IMG/VR virus record: IMGVR_UViG_3300027848_000027
Span: 1-54,888 of that record
Origin: a virus
DNA length: 54,888 nt
Direction: 5' to 3' (one strand)
In this document: positions 6,731 to 18,081 of the stretch, piece after piece
How the letters are laid out: each line of letters starts with the position of its first letter
Position numbering within the stretch: the stretch's first letter is position 1
Translations under genes and position numbers: made by a program
Notes under the pieces: generated by a model
Seen by the model: only the letters and a program-made list of their open reading frames with translations
Told to the model about the DNA's origin: nothing
Databases searched by the model: none

Positions 6731-9325
6731 TTATCCACATTTTGAATTTCCACAACTCATACATGTTAAACATCCTTCCTTGTATTCAAGAGATTCAGAT
6801 CCACATTCATCGCATGTTTTACCAGATTGAACTGTTCCATCTTTGATATACTTTTTGATCATTCGTTTAACTCCTGATTTCCAAGTACTAATGAATTCTC
6901 CATCTAGATTTAAACTGTCAAGTAAATCAATCACATACGGAAGAGGCATCCCATGTCTTAATATTGCAGATATAGTTTTAGCCATATCATGATATTTATC
7001 ATCAAATGCGTGATTTAAACTAGGAATTCTTATATCGTTTCCGTTTTTATCAGAGTATATAAAGTCGTAATTAGACTTGCCGTCTTTTCCTTTTGTTCTT
7101 TTAATTGTCCCAGTCTCAACATATGATGGAATTGGAAAGTTATCATTATTACCGGTGAATATCTCGTAAGGTTTTCCATCAAGTTCTCCAACAAATCCAA
7201 TCCACTTTTCTCCCTTATTCATAAAGGTTAGAACAGATGTGTCTATTGATTTTGGTCTCTTAGGAGCGTGTGATTCTTTAAATAAATCAGTTTGTTCTTT
7301 TTCTTCTTTAGAAATTAGAACTCCAGATCTTGATCCGTCTCTATATATCGTACATCCTTTACATCCATGTTTCCAAGCAGTGATATATACATCATTTACT
7401 AATGATTCATCTACATCCTCAGGAAGATTTACAGTTACTGAGATAGAATGATCTACCCATTTCTGAATAGCTCCTTGCATCTTAACTTTCTCTACCCAAT
7501 CAACATCATTTGCCATCGCTTTATGATATGGTGATTTTTCTATCAACATATTTATAGTTTCATCGCTTAAGGCTTCTAATATTTTAGTATCGATAGTCAT
7601 ATTATTACTATCTGGTAAATATTTGAATCCTTCAATTTCAATCCATGTTTTAAATGCATGGTGAAATACGTTATATTCTTCCCAGTGATCTCCAACCTCA
7701 TCAATAAATACGGCGTTTGAATTTACATCATTTGGATTTACTTTCTTACGTCTTCTGTAAGATACCATAAATGCAGGTTCAATTCCAGAAGACGTTTGAG
7801 CCATTAGTGAAACAGTTCCAGTTGGAGCAATTGTAAGTAGAGCGATGTTACGTCTACCATATTTCATTAAATCAGCATATAATTCACGATCTGCTTCTTT
7901 GATTCTATTTAAGAAAGGATGATCTTGTTCTCTTGCCGGATCCCATATATTAAATGCTCCACGTTCTCTTGCAAGAATATTAGAAGATCTAAATACTTCT
8001 AATGCATATACTTTATGTACGTTCTCTGCGAATTTAGTAGCATTTGGCGTTCCGTATGTTAATCCTAACGCAGCTAACATATCTCCTTCTGCAGTAATTC
8101 CTACTCCGGTTCTTCTACCTTCCTTACATTTCTTTTGGATTCTAGTCCATAATTCAATCTCAACTCTCTTAGTTATTTGAGCTTCAGGATCCTGTTTTAA
8201 TTTAGAAAGTATTCCATTAATTTTTTCTACTTCTAAATCAACGATGTCATCCATCATTCTTAAAGCATATTTTGCATGCTCTTTAAATAATTCAAAGTTG
8301 AATGTTGCATTTTTAGTAAACGGATTTTCAACATATGATAATAAGTTCACCGCTAATAATCTACATGAATCATCTGGGCATAGTGGAATTTCTCCACATG
8401 GATTAGTAGAAACAGTTTTATATCCTAGATCAGCATATCGATCAGGTAAAGATTCTCGAATAATTTGATCCCAGAATAAAACACCAGGTTCTGCTGCTTT
8501 CCAGTTATTTGCTATAATTTTATTCCAGATTCTATGTGCATCTACTTCTTTAGTAACCGATGGAGTATCTGAATATACTGGCCATTGTTGTGTATACTTA
8601 CCGTCTCCAGTAACAGCTCTCATGAAATCATCATGTGCTTTTATTGATATATTTGCTCCAGTAACTTTAGTTCCATCTAATTTAGCATCAATGAATGCCT
8701 CAGAGTCAGGATGCTTTATTGACATTGAAAGCATAAGTGCTCCTCTTCTTCCGTCTTGTGCAACTTCTCTAGTTGAATTTGAATATCGTTCCATGAAAGG
8801 AACAACACCGGTAGAAGTCAATGCTGAGTTATTAACTCTACTTCCCTTTGGTCTTATTGCTTCAAGTGTATGACCGACTCCACCTCTACGTTTCATTAAC
8901 TGAACCTGTTCTTGGTCAGTATTCATAATTGCTCCGTAAGAATCAGAAGGACTATTATGTCCGATTACGAAACAATTTGAAAGTGATACAGTTTGGAAAT
9001 CATTCCCTATACCACTCATTGGAGATCCCTGTGGTATAATATACTTGAAATCTTTTATAAGTGATAGGATGAGCTCGTATGACATTGGATTATCATATTT
9101 ATGTTCAATTCTAGATATCTCGGATGCGATTCTTACATGCATATCATCTGGTGTAGATTCGTAGATATTTCCGTATGAATCTTTAAGAGCATACTTATTA
9201 ACCCATACATCAGCAGCTAATGTATCTCCTTTGAAATATTTTATAGATGCAGCGACTGCATCTTCTCTCGTATAAATTTTTAATTCTTTTTTAGCGTTAA
9301 GCGTAGCTTCCATTGTTGTACTCAT
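6731..9325 (-). CDS. nrdJ: Adenosylcobalamin-dependent (class II) ribonucleotide reductase
   Basis: This 864-residue enzyme reduces ribonucleotides to deoxyribonucleotides using a B12-generated radical. Visible are the first redox cysteine (SLSNCFV, about C118), the GGVGH segment at 148-152, the catalytic NPCGE motif (N308, C310, E312) followed by PLCPDDSCRLLAVNL, an APTGTVSLMAQTSSGIEP radical-barrel segment, and a C-terminal zinc-ribbon-like tail (CDEC … CLTC … C) typical of NrdJ. Length and tail fit class II, not class I (no NrdB-like gene nearby) or class III. The host must supply cobalamin. dUTPase lies 5 bases upstream in the same operon, giving a dNTP/dTTP supply unit. Confidence 0.93.
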   Translation of the reverse strand: MSTTMEATLNAKKELKIYTREDAVAASIKYFKGDTLAADVWVNKYALKDSYGNIYESTPDDMHVRIASEISRIEHKYDNPMSYELILSLIKDFKYIIPQGSPMSGIGNDFQTVSLSNCFVIGHNSPSDSYGAIMNTDQEQVQLMKRRGGVGHTLEAIRPKGSRVNNSALTSTGVVPFMERYSNSTREVAQDGRRGALMLSMSIKHPDSEAFIDAKLDGTKVTGANISIKAHDDFMRAVTGDGKYTQQWPVYSDTPSVTKEVDAHRIWNKIIANNWKAAEPGVLFWDQIIRESLPDRYADLGYKTVSTNPCGEIPLCPDDSCRLLAVNLLSYVENPFTKNATFNFELFKEHAKYALRMMDDIVDLEVEKINGILSKLKQDPEAQITKRVEIELWTRIQKKCKEGRRTGVGITAEGDMLAALGLTYGTPNATKFAENVHKVYALEVFRSSNILARERGAFNIWDPAREQDHPFLNRIKEADRELYADLMKYGRRNIALLTIAPTGTVSLMAQTSSGIEPAFMVSYRRRKKVNPNDVNSNAVFIDEVGDHWEEYNVFHHAFKTWIEIEGFKYLPDSNNMTIDTKILEALSDETINMLIEKSPYHKAMANDVDWVEKVKMQGAIQKWVDHSISVTVNLPEDVDESLVNDVYITAWKHGCKGCTIYRDGSRSGVLISKEEKEQTDLFKESHAPKRPKSIDTSVLTFMNKGEKWIGFVGELDGKPYEIFTGNNDNFPIPSYVETGTIKRTKGKDGKSNYDFIYSDKNGNDIRIPSLNHAFDDKYHDMAKTISAILRHGMPLPYVIDLLDSLNLDGEFISTWKSGVKRMIKKYIKDGTVQSGKTCDECGSESLEYKEGCLTCMSCGNSKCG

Positions 9326-9330
9326 TTTTT

Positions 9331-9774
9331 TTATTTTGTTCCAGTAGATCCGAATCCGCCGGATCCGCGTTTAGTTACTAAATCTCCAAACATTTCATCC
9401 TCAGAATCTGCCTCTTCAACTTCAACGTAATTTACAGGTAAGCATAATACTTGAACTATTTTGTCACCTGGATTTATTCCCTGTGATACATCTCCCACGT
9501 TTTTAAGGTCTATATGGATTTCACCAGTATAATCTTCATCGATTACACATGCTCCAACCATTAAACTTTTCTTTGCTGCTATTCCAGATTTATTCATTGC
9601 AACTAATGCATATCCATGAGGAACTCTTGCCTTTATACCAGCTGGTATAAAGGCAGATTGTCCAGGTTCTAGAACTATTGCAGATTGGTCGTTAGGAACG
9701 AACAAATCAATTCCAGCAGAACCTTCAGTTCCCCTAACTGGCATTTTTACATCTCTTATTCTTAAGATTTTCAT
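9331..9774 (-). CDS. dut: dUTP diphosphatase (trimeric dUTPase)
   Basis: This 147-residue protein carries the five dUTPase motifs in order: SAGIDLF (motif 1), NKSGIAAKKSLMVGA (motif 2), VIDEDYTGEIHIDL (motif 3), GDKIVQVLCLP (motif 4) and the C-terminal RGSGGFGSTG arm (motif 5). It hydrolyses dUTP to dUMP, preventing uracil incorporation and feeding dTMP synthesis. A short acidic insertion (VEVEEADSEDEMFGD) precedes motif 5. It is followed after 5 bases by nrdJ. The codons for IPAGIK lie within a perfect 28-bp palindrome at 9628-9655. Confidence 0.95.
   Translation of the reverse strand: MKILRIRDVKMPVRGTEGSAGIDLFVPNDQSAIVLEPGQSAFIPAGIKARVPHGYALVAMNKSGIAAKKSLMVGACVIDEDYTGEIHIDLKNVGDVSQGINPGDKIVQVLCLPVNYVEVEEADSEDEMFGDLVTKRGSGGFGSTGTK
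9628..9655. repeat. Perfect 28-bp palindrome inside dut
   Basis: The 14 bases TGCCTTTATACCAG are followed directly by their exact reverse complement, with no loop (centre between 9641 and 9642). The site lies in the coding sequence for residues SAFIPAGIKA. It could be a dimer-binding site, a cruciform or a coding coincidence. Confidence 0.8.
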
Positions 9775-9907
9775 ATTTGTTATTGTGTTTTACGGTTTTT
9801 ACGAGACTGAGCTGTCGCCGGCAGATATGTCCTTAATTTATGTTATTGTATGTGAAGTTTGTTAGTTAAAGTTTCATGTTCAAATTTATTTATATCGTAA
9901 AATAAAA
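9775..9907. other. Spacer between S1-domain and dut genes
   Basis: This 133-base spacer contains a short GC-richer patch (around 9805-9826, with GCCGGC) in otherwise AT-rich sequence. I could not fold it into a convincing terminator or RNA gene. No GTATAAT motif is present. Confidence 0.35.
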
Positions 9908-11092
9908 TTATTCAGACTCTACAAATTCGAACTTTAGATTTTTGTTGATTGGATCAACTTTTGAAACTTTTACCATCGGATAATCACTTAAATTTCTTTC
10001 AAGATCCGTTCTTCGCATCGTTACGTTATATGATTCTCCGTCAATATAAATACTTATTGAATTATTAGATGAATCAACTTCATATTGAAAAGTTTTTCCT
10101 TCTGTTCTAGATCTTAGATCATCCCATCTTCTCTTTTCAGAATCAATTGTGTCTGGATCAAGCGTTAATACAATACGATATTGAGTACCTGTCTTAGTAA
10201 CGTTTTTGATATATACATCGATCTCATCTCCGGCTTTTAAAGTTGATGATATTTCATCATAGTTTTCAAATTCAGATGAGTGTATTAATCCAGTATAATA
10301 TCCATCAATCTCTACGAATACTCCGAACTGCAGAGGCCTGTTAGTTAATGTTCCAGTATATTTACTTCCGAATTTTAATTCAGAAACCATAAGTGGCATT
10401 GATTTTTGAATATATTTCTTATATGATAAGATGAATAGATCATTTGATTTATCGTAATTATCAACCATTACGTTTATGGTTGATCCTAATAATTTAGAGA
10501 AATCTCTAATTACATTAGCACCAGCGTGTGAACCTGGGATAAAACATTCGACTGTATCTTTGTACATTGCGACATATCCTCCCTTGATTAATTTCTTGAT
10601 TTTAACTTCGAACCATGTTTTATTAGAAAAGTGAGAATCTAATTCTTTTGTATAGTTAATGGATATACATCTCTTTTGAGATCCAACATAACTTCCACTT
10701 CTATCTGTTTTAACTATCATAACGTTAAAGTTGGTGTTGTCTCCTTTTGCTAGATCATCGATTGATGAAGCGTATTCATTGAATGGTATTAAAATTTCAA
10801 CTGATGAATTTACTTCAGATGCTTTGATATGTTTCTCATCAAATGATATTTGATTAGCTTTAACATCATATATGTTTCCAATCGTTAGATCTTTACAGGC
10901 ATGTAGACTTGAACAAGTTGCTAACTCATATGCTTTCATTTTATCATATAGCTCTTGAGCATATGGCGCTTGACAATATATTTTTATATTGGCGTTAGCA
11001 TCTTCAGCAGTTACCTTTACACGAGTATTATATTTACCTGTGTTTGCAAAGATATCTTCTACGTCAGCTGTGTTATTTTGATTGTTATCCAT
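9908..11092 (-). CDS. S1-domain RNA-binding protein (ribosomal protein S1-like)
   Basis: This 394-residue protein contains at least two S1 OB-fold repeats. One lies around residues 155-230 (WFEVKIKKLIKGGYVAMYKD…ECFIPGSHAG…). A clearer one lies around 243-310 (GSKYTGTLTNRPLQFGVFVEIDGYYTGLIHSSEF … LKAGDEIDVYIKNV). S1 domains bind single-stranded RNA. The N-terminal 140 residues have no recognised domain. Because phage genes here lack Shine-Dalgarno sequences, a role in recruiting phage mRNA to ribosomes is attractive but inferred; mRNA stability or nuclease control are alternatives. A GTATAAT motif lies 20 bases upstream, so it is grouped with the non-late genes. Confidence 0.75.
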   Translation of the reverse strand: MDNNQNNTADVEDIFANTGKYNTRVKVTAEDANANIKIYCQAPYAQELYDKMKAYELATCSSLHACKDLTIGNIYDVKANQISFDEKHIKASEVNSSVEILIPFNEYASSIDDLAKGDNTNFNVMIVKTDRSGSYVGSQKRCISINYTKELDSHFSNKTWFEVKIKKLIKGGYVAMYKDTVECFIPGSHAGANVIRDFSKLLGSTINVMVDNYDKSNDLFILSYKKYIQKSMPLMVSELKFGSKYTGTLTNRPLQFGVFVEIDGYYTGLIHSSEFENYDEISSTLKAGDEIDVYIKNVTKTGTQYRIVLTLDPDTIDSEKRRWDDLRSRTEGKTFQYEVDSSNNSISIYIDGESYNVTMRRTDLERNLSDYPMVKVSKVDPINKNLKFEFVESE

Positions 11093-11112
11093 ATTATTAT
11101 TTTTTATATAAA

Positions 11113-11119
11113 ATTATAC
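11113..11119 (-). promoter_or_regulatory. GTATAAT promoter-like motif, S1-domain gene
   Basis: GTATAAT on the minus strand ends 20 bases before the ATG of the S1-domain gene, the same spacing as at the Hc1-like gene. Confidence 0.5.
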
Positions 11120-11149
11120 CGTCGTGAAATTCTTTAGTTTTCATTTTTT

Positions 11150-14100
11150 TTACAAATATGATCTAAAAAATCCTACTTGATCTGCTCCAGTTTTTATAAA
11201 CTCATCTAGAAACACTAAAAACAGTATATTTTTCAAAGTTAGTCTTTCCCATGGTGGTATATCATCTGCGCTTAAAATTGGGTGAATTGCTTTAATTGTA
11301 TCTAGTGAATTTGCTACTCCTGCTCCAGCGACCATTAGTCCAGCGACTGGATTATTTACAATAGGAAGAAGTGCAGACTTTAAAGTAGTTGATGCAACTT
11401 TTATTGCATCCTCGTTTATTACAAATTGAGATTTTGATTTAGTAATTGAGAATTTTAATTGTCCCTTCGCTATGAATAGTGATTTAGCAACCGGTCCAAA
11501 CGGAGGGAAATTGAATACTGTGTTTTCTAATACGTTAAGATTTAAACCCTTTGCCGTTTTAATTAGTGGAGAATTTATAACTGCATAATAGGGTTTAAGT
11601 ACATCAATAATTGTGTCTGACATAGATTCTATGAATTTCTTCATGAATGCTTTAATATCATTCTGACTAGCGTATATAAAATCAGTGTCTAGATTTTGAG
11701 AATTTTTAGACAATATATTATTTTGTAAATATTCTTCTAATCCCTTTCTAATAATTGATTTAACTATTGATAAATTTAAAGAAGTTTGTTTCTTAAGTTG
11801 TTGATTTCCTAAAATAGAAGGAAAATTAGCCTGTGGCATCGATAAAGCTCCAAGTATTCCACTAAACATATCAATTCCAGCCTTTAAGTTTAATGACGGC
11901 TTAGGGATTGATATTGTATCTGGAACTGATAACTTTATAATGTTCAATAGTCCAAGTCTAATATCCCTTTGGTAAATATTTGATTTTCCTCCGAATATTC
12001 CTCGTAATTGAGATTCTGGCATATTTGAAATAATATCCTTAACTAGTGCAGTTGCAGTATCGATTGCAGCAGCAACCAATGGAGGGAATGGAAAACCTAA
12101 TGAGAATGTTTCTCTTGGACAACATTTAGCAAATGGATCAATTGATATATTTGCTCCGGCAAGAGACGATATAATAGCAGGAGTCATTGATAAAGTTTGT
12201 TTAACTCTATCCGAATCCATTTTTTTACTTAATTCACTCTGTGTATCATTTAATTTCTTATTCGCTTCGTTTCGTTTATCAATACTTTTATCCTTTGATG
12301 CGTCTACTTTATCCTTAGCTGCTCTAAGTTTTCCTCCAGCGACACTAGCATCAGTTGGGACTCCGCCTTTGCCCTTTACTTTATCAGCTAATTTATCGAG
12401 AGCTATTTTCATATGCTCTCTTATCTGATCAATATTTTCACTTATGTTTATATTACTGGATGGAATTGCTGCCTCTATTTCAGCTTTATATTTTGCGATA
12501 TTAACACTAAACATATTTTTAACAGTAGCTGCCTGGTTCGATACGAACTCTTTATCATTGCTACTTGATAATTCAATAGCTTTGTCTTTACCTGCATCAG
12601 TAGCATCCGGTTTAGGATCCAATTTATCAGTTTCCTTTGGAAGTAATTCAGTTGGAAAAGTTATTTTATCGAAATAATCTAGTAAATCATTTATATATGC
12701 AAATATTTTGTCATCTATATTAAGTCCATCAGATTTAAGATTCTCATTTATTTCTTTAACTTTTGCTGACTCTCCATTTTCCATTGCAACTAGTTTTTCC
12801 CGTTTGAGATCAGCAATTCTAGTATATGCTAGTTCCTTAAGTTTATTAATTCTATTAGTCTGTGGTTTTCCAAGATCATCCATTGTCTTAAATAGCTTCT
12901 TTTTGATGTTTTCAACCATATCAATTGCGGTTTCTCCTTTATCAGCAGCTTCTGCCATTTTAGTAGATTCAGGCTTATGTTTATCTACTGCGTGTTTTTT
13001 AATGTTAGATATTTCCTTTTTAGCTTTATGTATTCTAACTGAATCTCCATCCGCAATTGCGTCATTTAATTTCTGTTGTAATATAGAAATTCTACTAGAT
13101 TCCTTAGTGTTTAATAATTTATTTGGATCTAGTGTTGGAACTTTAATCATATCCAATTTTGATTGAACAGATAATGGTATTTGAATTAATGGCTTTATTA
13201 ATTCATCATCGCTATCAGACCCAAACTTTTTAGATGATCCTCTTACCGTAATCAAATGTTGCTTATATCCAGATGCAGATAAGAAAAATACTACAGGGGA
13301 TATGAATACACCGTTCACATTTAAAAATGTTACGACAACTCCTAATGGAGTAGATATCGCGATAAGTGGAATCCATATCTGTGGTAATGGTATCTTAATT
13401 AGAGTAGCAGGAGTCGGTATAACTAATCCAACTGGCCAATATCTAAAAGTAGTTGGATTATTTGCTATTGGTAATAGACCCTGTATAGTTGCAAGTTTTG
13501 CAAATTCCTTCCAGTAACATAATTGACTAAAATTAGGGAGAGTTGGATCTATTCCACTTAGGCTTTCAAAAAATGGATCACTTCCTAATATGTCTTTTAC
13601 ATCAGAACATGCGTCTTCTTCTGGTGGAATATTTCCAAAACACTTTTCACTCTTCTGTTTAAGTAATGCTTTTATTTTCTCAGCAGTTGGTAAATCCTCT
13701 AGTATGACTTCTATTCGATTTATTTCTTCATCTAATTCTGCAATCCTTTGAGTAAAAACTAAATTTGCATTATTAATGGATTGGATTGCAGTTTGAGATC
13801 CATCATACATCCCAGTACCAACGGTTTTAGTACTCCCATCGGGATTTATAACAGTCATATTTCCTGATTTATTGAATAAATTTACTCTACCAATTGATAG
13901 TAACAACTCAACATCATATCTTGCTATTAATTCAAGTTCACCCTTCACAGAAGCTAATTCTCTTTTTACAATATCTGATCGTATTTGTTTACTTCTAGCT
14001 TTGAATCCTTCATCGAATTCTTTATAGAAATTTTGAAGACGATCTAAATCACTTATAAAATAAGTTTCACCAGCTTCTTTTTTAGTTTGAACGCTTTGTC

Positions 14101-15301
14101 CTTCTAATATAGGATCAAGTAATTTAATATCTGACGATAAACCTCGCTCTTCTAATGTAAAAAAGTTATTAATTGGATCTTGTAGTTTATTATAATATCC
14201 TGTGTATAATGAGCCTTGTGATGTAAAGTTTGCATTAGCAGCAATGTTTGATATATTATAACCTGGCCCGTCATTAAAGAAACTATGTTTAAACAGTAAT
14301 GGGCTATTTTTAATTAGATAATCTTCTTTATATATTGATTTATCTCCAGTATTAACATCGAATTTTTCTTTGTCAATTTGCATAACAAATAATTCTTGAA
14401 ATTTTATCTCGAATCCAACTAGTGGATTTGATATAACATCAGTATATGGACCAACTGGTGTCTTAATGTCTAATCTAATGTATTCTGAGTATCTTTTTAA
14501 ATTTTCGTTTATTGATCGTATTTTAGAACTGGATATTGCTGTTTCAATTTCATATACCAAAGCTGCTCTTTGAGAAACGTCAGGATCTGATATATTAGCA
14601 TATCCATTAATTGTTCCATTTGTCATCAATGGGTATTTAGCCTCAGTCGTGGATCTTAATTGTTCTTGATTATCAAATTTAGTTTTATCTTCTGATATTA
14701 TACCATTAATCCTTTCGATTTCATTCTTAGCTGCAGTTATTACTTCATTATTAGTAACAGTAAGTGAGTGTTGATAATCTATACGAGATTGTTGATTAGG
14801 AATTAATACTTTATTGTGATAATCTATACGGTCTCGTAGTCTCTTAAGTTCAGCAAGTATAGGTTGAAATTCTCCGAGTATTACTGCCATTCTACTAGAT
14901 CTCTCAGCATAGTAATATTCCAAAGGCGTTATATTCTCCTTGAATTCCTCTAGTCTTGTAAATAATATATTGTGAGCAGTGTGTTTATCTAGTTTCTCTT
15001 TGATTTCAGCATTTACCTCGGCTACTGATTCTAAACATTCTTCTCCACTGAATATTTCCTTTGTATTATCTTGAACTGTAATTGGAGACTGATCTATACT
15101 ATCAGCTGGTGATCCATTATCACGACATGATATGTCTTCTAAATTCGAGACGAACGGAACAATAGATGAAACTCCATCGCATTGAGATGCCTTTAATAAT
15201 TGATTAAGTTGTTCTTCTGTAAAATTACTATTAACTTCATCAATTGACAGTCCGGTTATTACAGCTATTTCATTTATAAGTTGATCTAAGATTGATGCCA
15301 C
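11150..15301 (-). CDS. Very large probable virion protein with hydrophobic segments and coiled coils
   Basis: This 1383-residue protein starts at GTG (no ATG fits; GTG GCA TCA ATC). It is mostly helical. Long charged, probably coiled-coil stretches lie near residues 130-240 and 700-1000 (K/E/D-rich, with SKDKSIDKRNEANKKLND). A central hydrophobic stretch (about 600-680; VGLVIPTPATLIKIPLP and FLNVNGVFISPVVFFLS) and several later hydrophobic patches could insert in membrane. No catalytic motif is seen. A late-promoter-like motif lies directly upstream, after the GroEL terminator, so it is probably a virion component such as an ejected or tail-core protein. A tape-measure role is possible but not shown. 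Confidence 0.6.
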   Translation of the reverse strand: MASILDQLINEIAVITGLSIDEVNSNFTEEQLNQLLKASQCDGVSSIVPFVSNLEDISCRDNGSPADSIDQSPITVQDNTKEIFSGEECLESVAEVNAEIKEKLDKHTAHNILFTRLEEFKENITPLEYYYAERSSRMAVILGEFQPILAELKRLRDRIDYHNKVLIPNQQSRIDYQHSLTVTNNEVITAAKNEIERINGIISEDKTKFDNQEQLRSTTEAKYPLMTNGTINGYANISDPDVSQRAALVYEIETAISSSKIRSINENLKRYSEYIRLDIKTPVGPYTDVISNPLVGFEIKFQELFVMQIDKEKFDVNTGDKSIYKEDYLIKNSPLLFKHSFFNDGPGYNISNIAANANFTSQGSLYTGYYNKLQDPINNFFTLEERGLSSDIKLLDPILEGQSVQTKKEAGETYFISDLDRLQNFYKEFDEGFKARSKQIRSDIVKRELASVKGELELIARYDVELLLSIGRVNLFNKSGNMTVINPDGSTKTVGTGMYDGSQTAIQSINNANLVFTQRIAELDEEINRIEVILEDLPTAEKIKALLKQKSEKCFGNIPPEEDACSDVKDILGSDPFFESLSGIDPTLPNFSQLCYWKEFAKLATIQGLLPIANNPTTFRYWPVGLVIPTPATLIKIPLPQIWIPLIAISTPLGVVVTFLNVNGVFISPVVFFLSASGYKQHLITVRGSSKKFGSDSDDELIKPLIQIPLSVQSKLDMIKVPTLDPNKLLNTKESSRISILQQKLNDAIADGDSVRIHKAKKEISNIKKHAVDKHKPESTKMAEAADKGETAIDMVENIKKKLFKTMDDLGKPQTNRINKLKELAYTRIADLKREKLVAMENGESAKVKEINENLKSDGLNIDDKIFAYINDLLDYFDKITFPTELLPKETDKLDPKPDATDAGKDKAIELSSSNDKEFVSNQAATVKNMFSVNIAKYKAEIEAAIPSSNINISENIDQIREHMKIALDKLADKVKGKGGVPTDASVAGGKLRAAKDKVDASKDKSIDKRNEANKKLNDTQSELSKKMDSDRVKQTLSMTPAIISSLAGANISIDPFAKCCPRETFSLGFPFPPLVAAAIDTATALVKDIISNMPESQLRGIFGGKSNIYQRDIRLGLLNIIKLSVPDTISIPKPSLNLKAGIDMFSGILGALSMPQANFPSILGNQQLKKQTSLNLSIVKSIIRKGLEEYLQNNILSKNSQNLDTDFIYASQNDIKAFMKKFIESMSDTIIDVLKPYYAVINSPLIKTAKGLNLNVLENTVFNFPPFGPVAKSLFIAKGQLKFSITKSKSQFVINEDAIKVASTTLKSALLPIVNNPVAGLMVAGAGVANSLDTIKAIHPILSADDIPPWERLTLKNILFLVFLDEFIKTGADQVGFFRSYL

Positions 15302-15302
15302 T

Positions 15303-15323
15303 CTTTATTCTTATTTATTTAAA
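15303..15323 (-). promoter_or_regulatory. Late-promoter-like motif before 1383-residue virion gene
   Basis: The minus strand reads TTTAAATAAATAAGAATAAA immediately before the GTG start and immediately after the GroEL terminator hairpin. The arrangement copies the one at 6621-6665. Confidence 0.5.
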
Positions 15324-15327
15324 CACA

Positions 15328-15349
15328 AAAGCCCTCTAATGAGGGCTTT
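15328..15349 (-). terminator. Hairpin terminator after groEL
   Basis: AAAGCCCTC and GAGGGCTTT form a perfect 9-bp stem around a TAAT loop, followed on the minus strand by TTGTGTTT. It lies 24 bases past the GroEL stop codon. Confidence 0.8.
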
Positions 15350-15372
15350 GTTTTGAGAAAAGGTAAAGAAGA

Positions 15373-16983
<1,611 letters not shown>

Positions 16984-16990
16984 TTAGTTT

Positions 16991-16997
16991 ATTATAC
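16991..16997 (-). promoter_or_regulatory. GTATAAT promoter-like motif, groEL
   Basis: GTATAAT on the minus strand ends 19 bases before the groEL ATG, the same spacing as at the other members of this motif class. Confidence 0.5.
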
Positions 16998-17017
16998 AAG
17001 CGTTATGGATAAAAGTT

Positions 17018-17818
17018 TTACATTACGAAATTATTTTTCTCAAGGAATTCTCGTAATCTATCTCTTAAATCTAATGTTTTGTATAATTTCGGTTTATCTG
17101 GTCCTATCCATACGAGGAATCCACCTTTAGTTCCAAACCCATGTTCTTCTAACATTAGTCGATACATACTGATTTGGATTGAATATCCATTTAGATTATT
17201 ATCCCATAAATCTTCAAATGGATAAAGTAGTTTTTGTCGACGCCCGTCTTTATGATCATCATCCGTAAATTTTTTATTGGTCTTCCAATCTCCTACATAG
17301 AAATACGGATCTAAATAAAATAATACATCTAGTGTTCCAGCAATTCCCCATTTACGAGAAAATATTCTAAGCTCTTGATGTTTTGCTTCTAATTTATAGA
17401 GACGTTCCGCGTGGATCTGTTTAAATTTTTGAATTCTATCATATATTCTTTCTTCCCATGTTCCCATTGGATCATGATCTCCCATTGCTCCAACAAAATC
17501 GAGTTCTGGATAAAATGGTTCCTTTCCATTATAATAGTCTTCGATCCATTCATGAACGAATGTACCTAGGTCAGTTCCTTCTTTTGCAGTCGCTGCCCAT
17601 TCTTCGAGAATGGCTTCACGTGTTGTCTGTCTAGATTTAGCAACATATCCTGCTATCCTATGAGAATCAAATGGTTTTTTAAACTGACTTATAAAACCAG
17701 AAACCGATTCAAATAGTTGAACCGGTTTCCCTGTTTCTGGATTGATGTATGTATATTGATGTGCATCAGGATCGAACTTAAAATTTGGATCCTTGAAGTA
17801 ATCTAATTTATCAATCAT
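17018..17818 (-). CDS. PD-(D/E)XK nuclease of the Cas4/RecB type
   Basis: This 266-residue protein has the ordered catalytic elements of RecB-like nucleases: H89 in GTFVHEWIEDYY, E149 in the KHQELRIF helix, D164 in GIAGTLDVLFY, D177-x-K179 in YVGDWKTNKK, and the QISMYRLMLEEHG helix that follows motif QxxxY. No cysteine cluster is visible, so no iron-sulphur centre is predicted. Such enzymes trim DNA ends during phage recombination and replication. It overlaps the end of the upstream small gene (17811-18080) and sits with a DEDD exonuclease in one DNA-processing operon. Confidence 0.75.
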   Translation of the reverse strand: MIDKLDYFKDPNFKFDPDAHQYTYINPETGKPVQLFESVSGFISQFKKPFDSHRIAGYVAKSRQTTREAILEEWAATAKEGTDLGTFVHEWIEDYYNGKEPFYPELDFVGAMGDHDPMGTWEERIYDRIQKFKQIHAERLYKLEAKHQELRIFSRKWGIAGTLDVLFYLDPYFYVGDWKTNKKFTDDDHKDGRRQKLLYPFEDLWDNNLNGYSIQISMYRLMLEEHGFGTKGGFLVWIGPDKPKLYKTLDLRDRLREFLEKNNFVM

Positions 17819-18080
17819 CTACATTGGATTTTATTTTAAAATGTATTACTTTTTCATTTGATCCCTTTACTTCTTTAATTGTACCCTTACATGTTTTAGA
17901 TCCATATGATTGAGCCTCTACTAGAAGCTTAACTTTATCTTTTAATAACTTAAGTGATGAGTCATTATTACTTCCTGAATACTCAAACGTTGTATGATCA
18001 GTTACTATACATTCACCTACGCTAAGTAATTGATCCGCCGTATATGTTGCAATTCTTGATGTTCTTCCGATTTGTCTCAT
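17811..18080 (-). CDS. Small protein of the nuclease operon, unknown
   Basis: I start this 89-residue protein at MRQIGRTSRIATYTADQLL, one base after the upstream exonuclease stop; a frame starting earlier would overlap that gene by 26 bases. Predicted strands alternate with short loops (VGECIVTDHTTFEYSG, KTCKGTIKEVKG, KVIHFKIKSN), suggesting a small beta-rich fold. It overlaps the nuclease gene downstream by 8 bases. Its position between two nucleases suggests a DNA-processing accessory, but no family is recognised. Confidence 0.6.
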   Translation of the reverse strand: MRQIGRTSRIATYTADQLLSVGECIVTDHTTFEYSGSNNDSSLKLLKDKVKLLVEAQSYGSKTCKGTIKEVKGSNEKVIHFKIKSNVDD

Positions 18081-18081
18081 A

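Noticed and set aside
12708-13166. 152-codon plus-strand frame
   Set aside because: It is antisense to the lysine/serine-rich part of the 1383-residue virion gene, with no leader or motif of its own.
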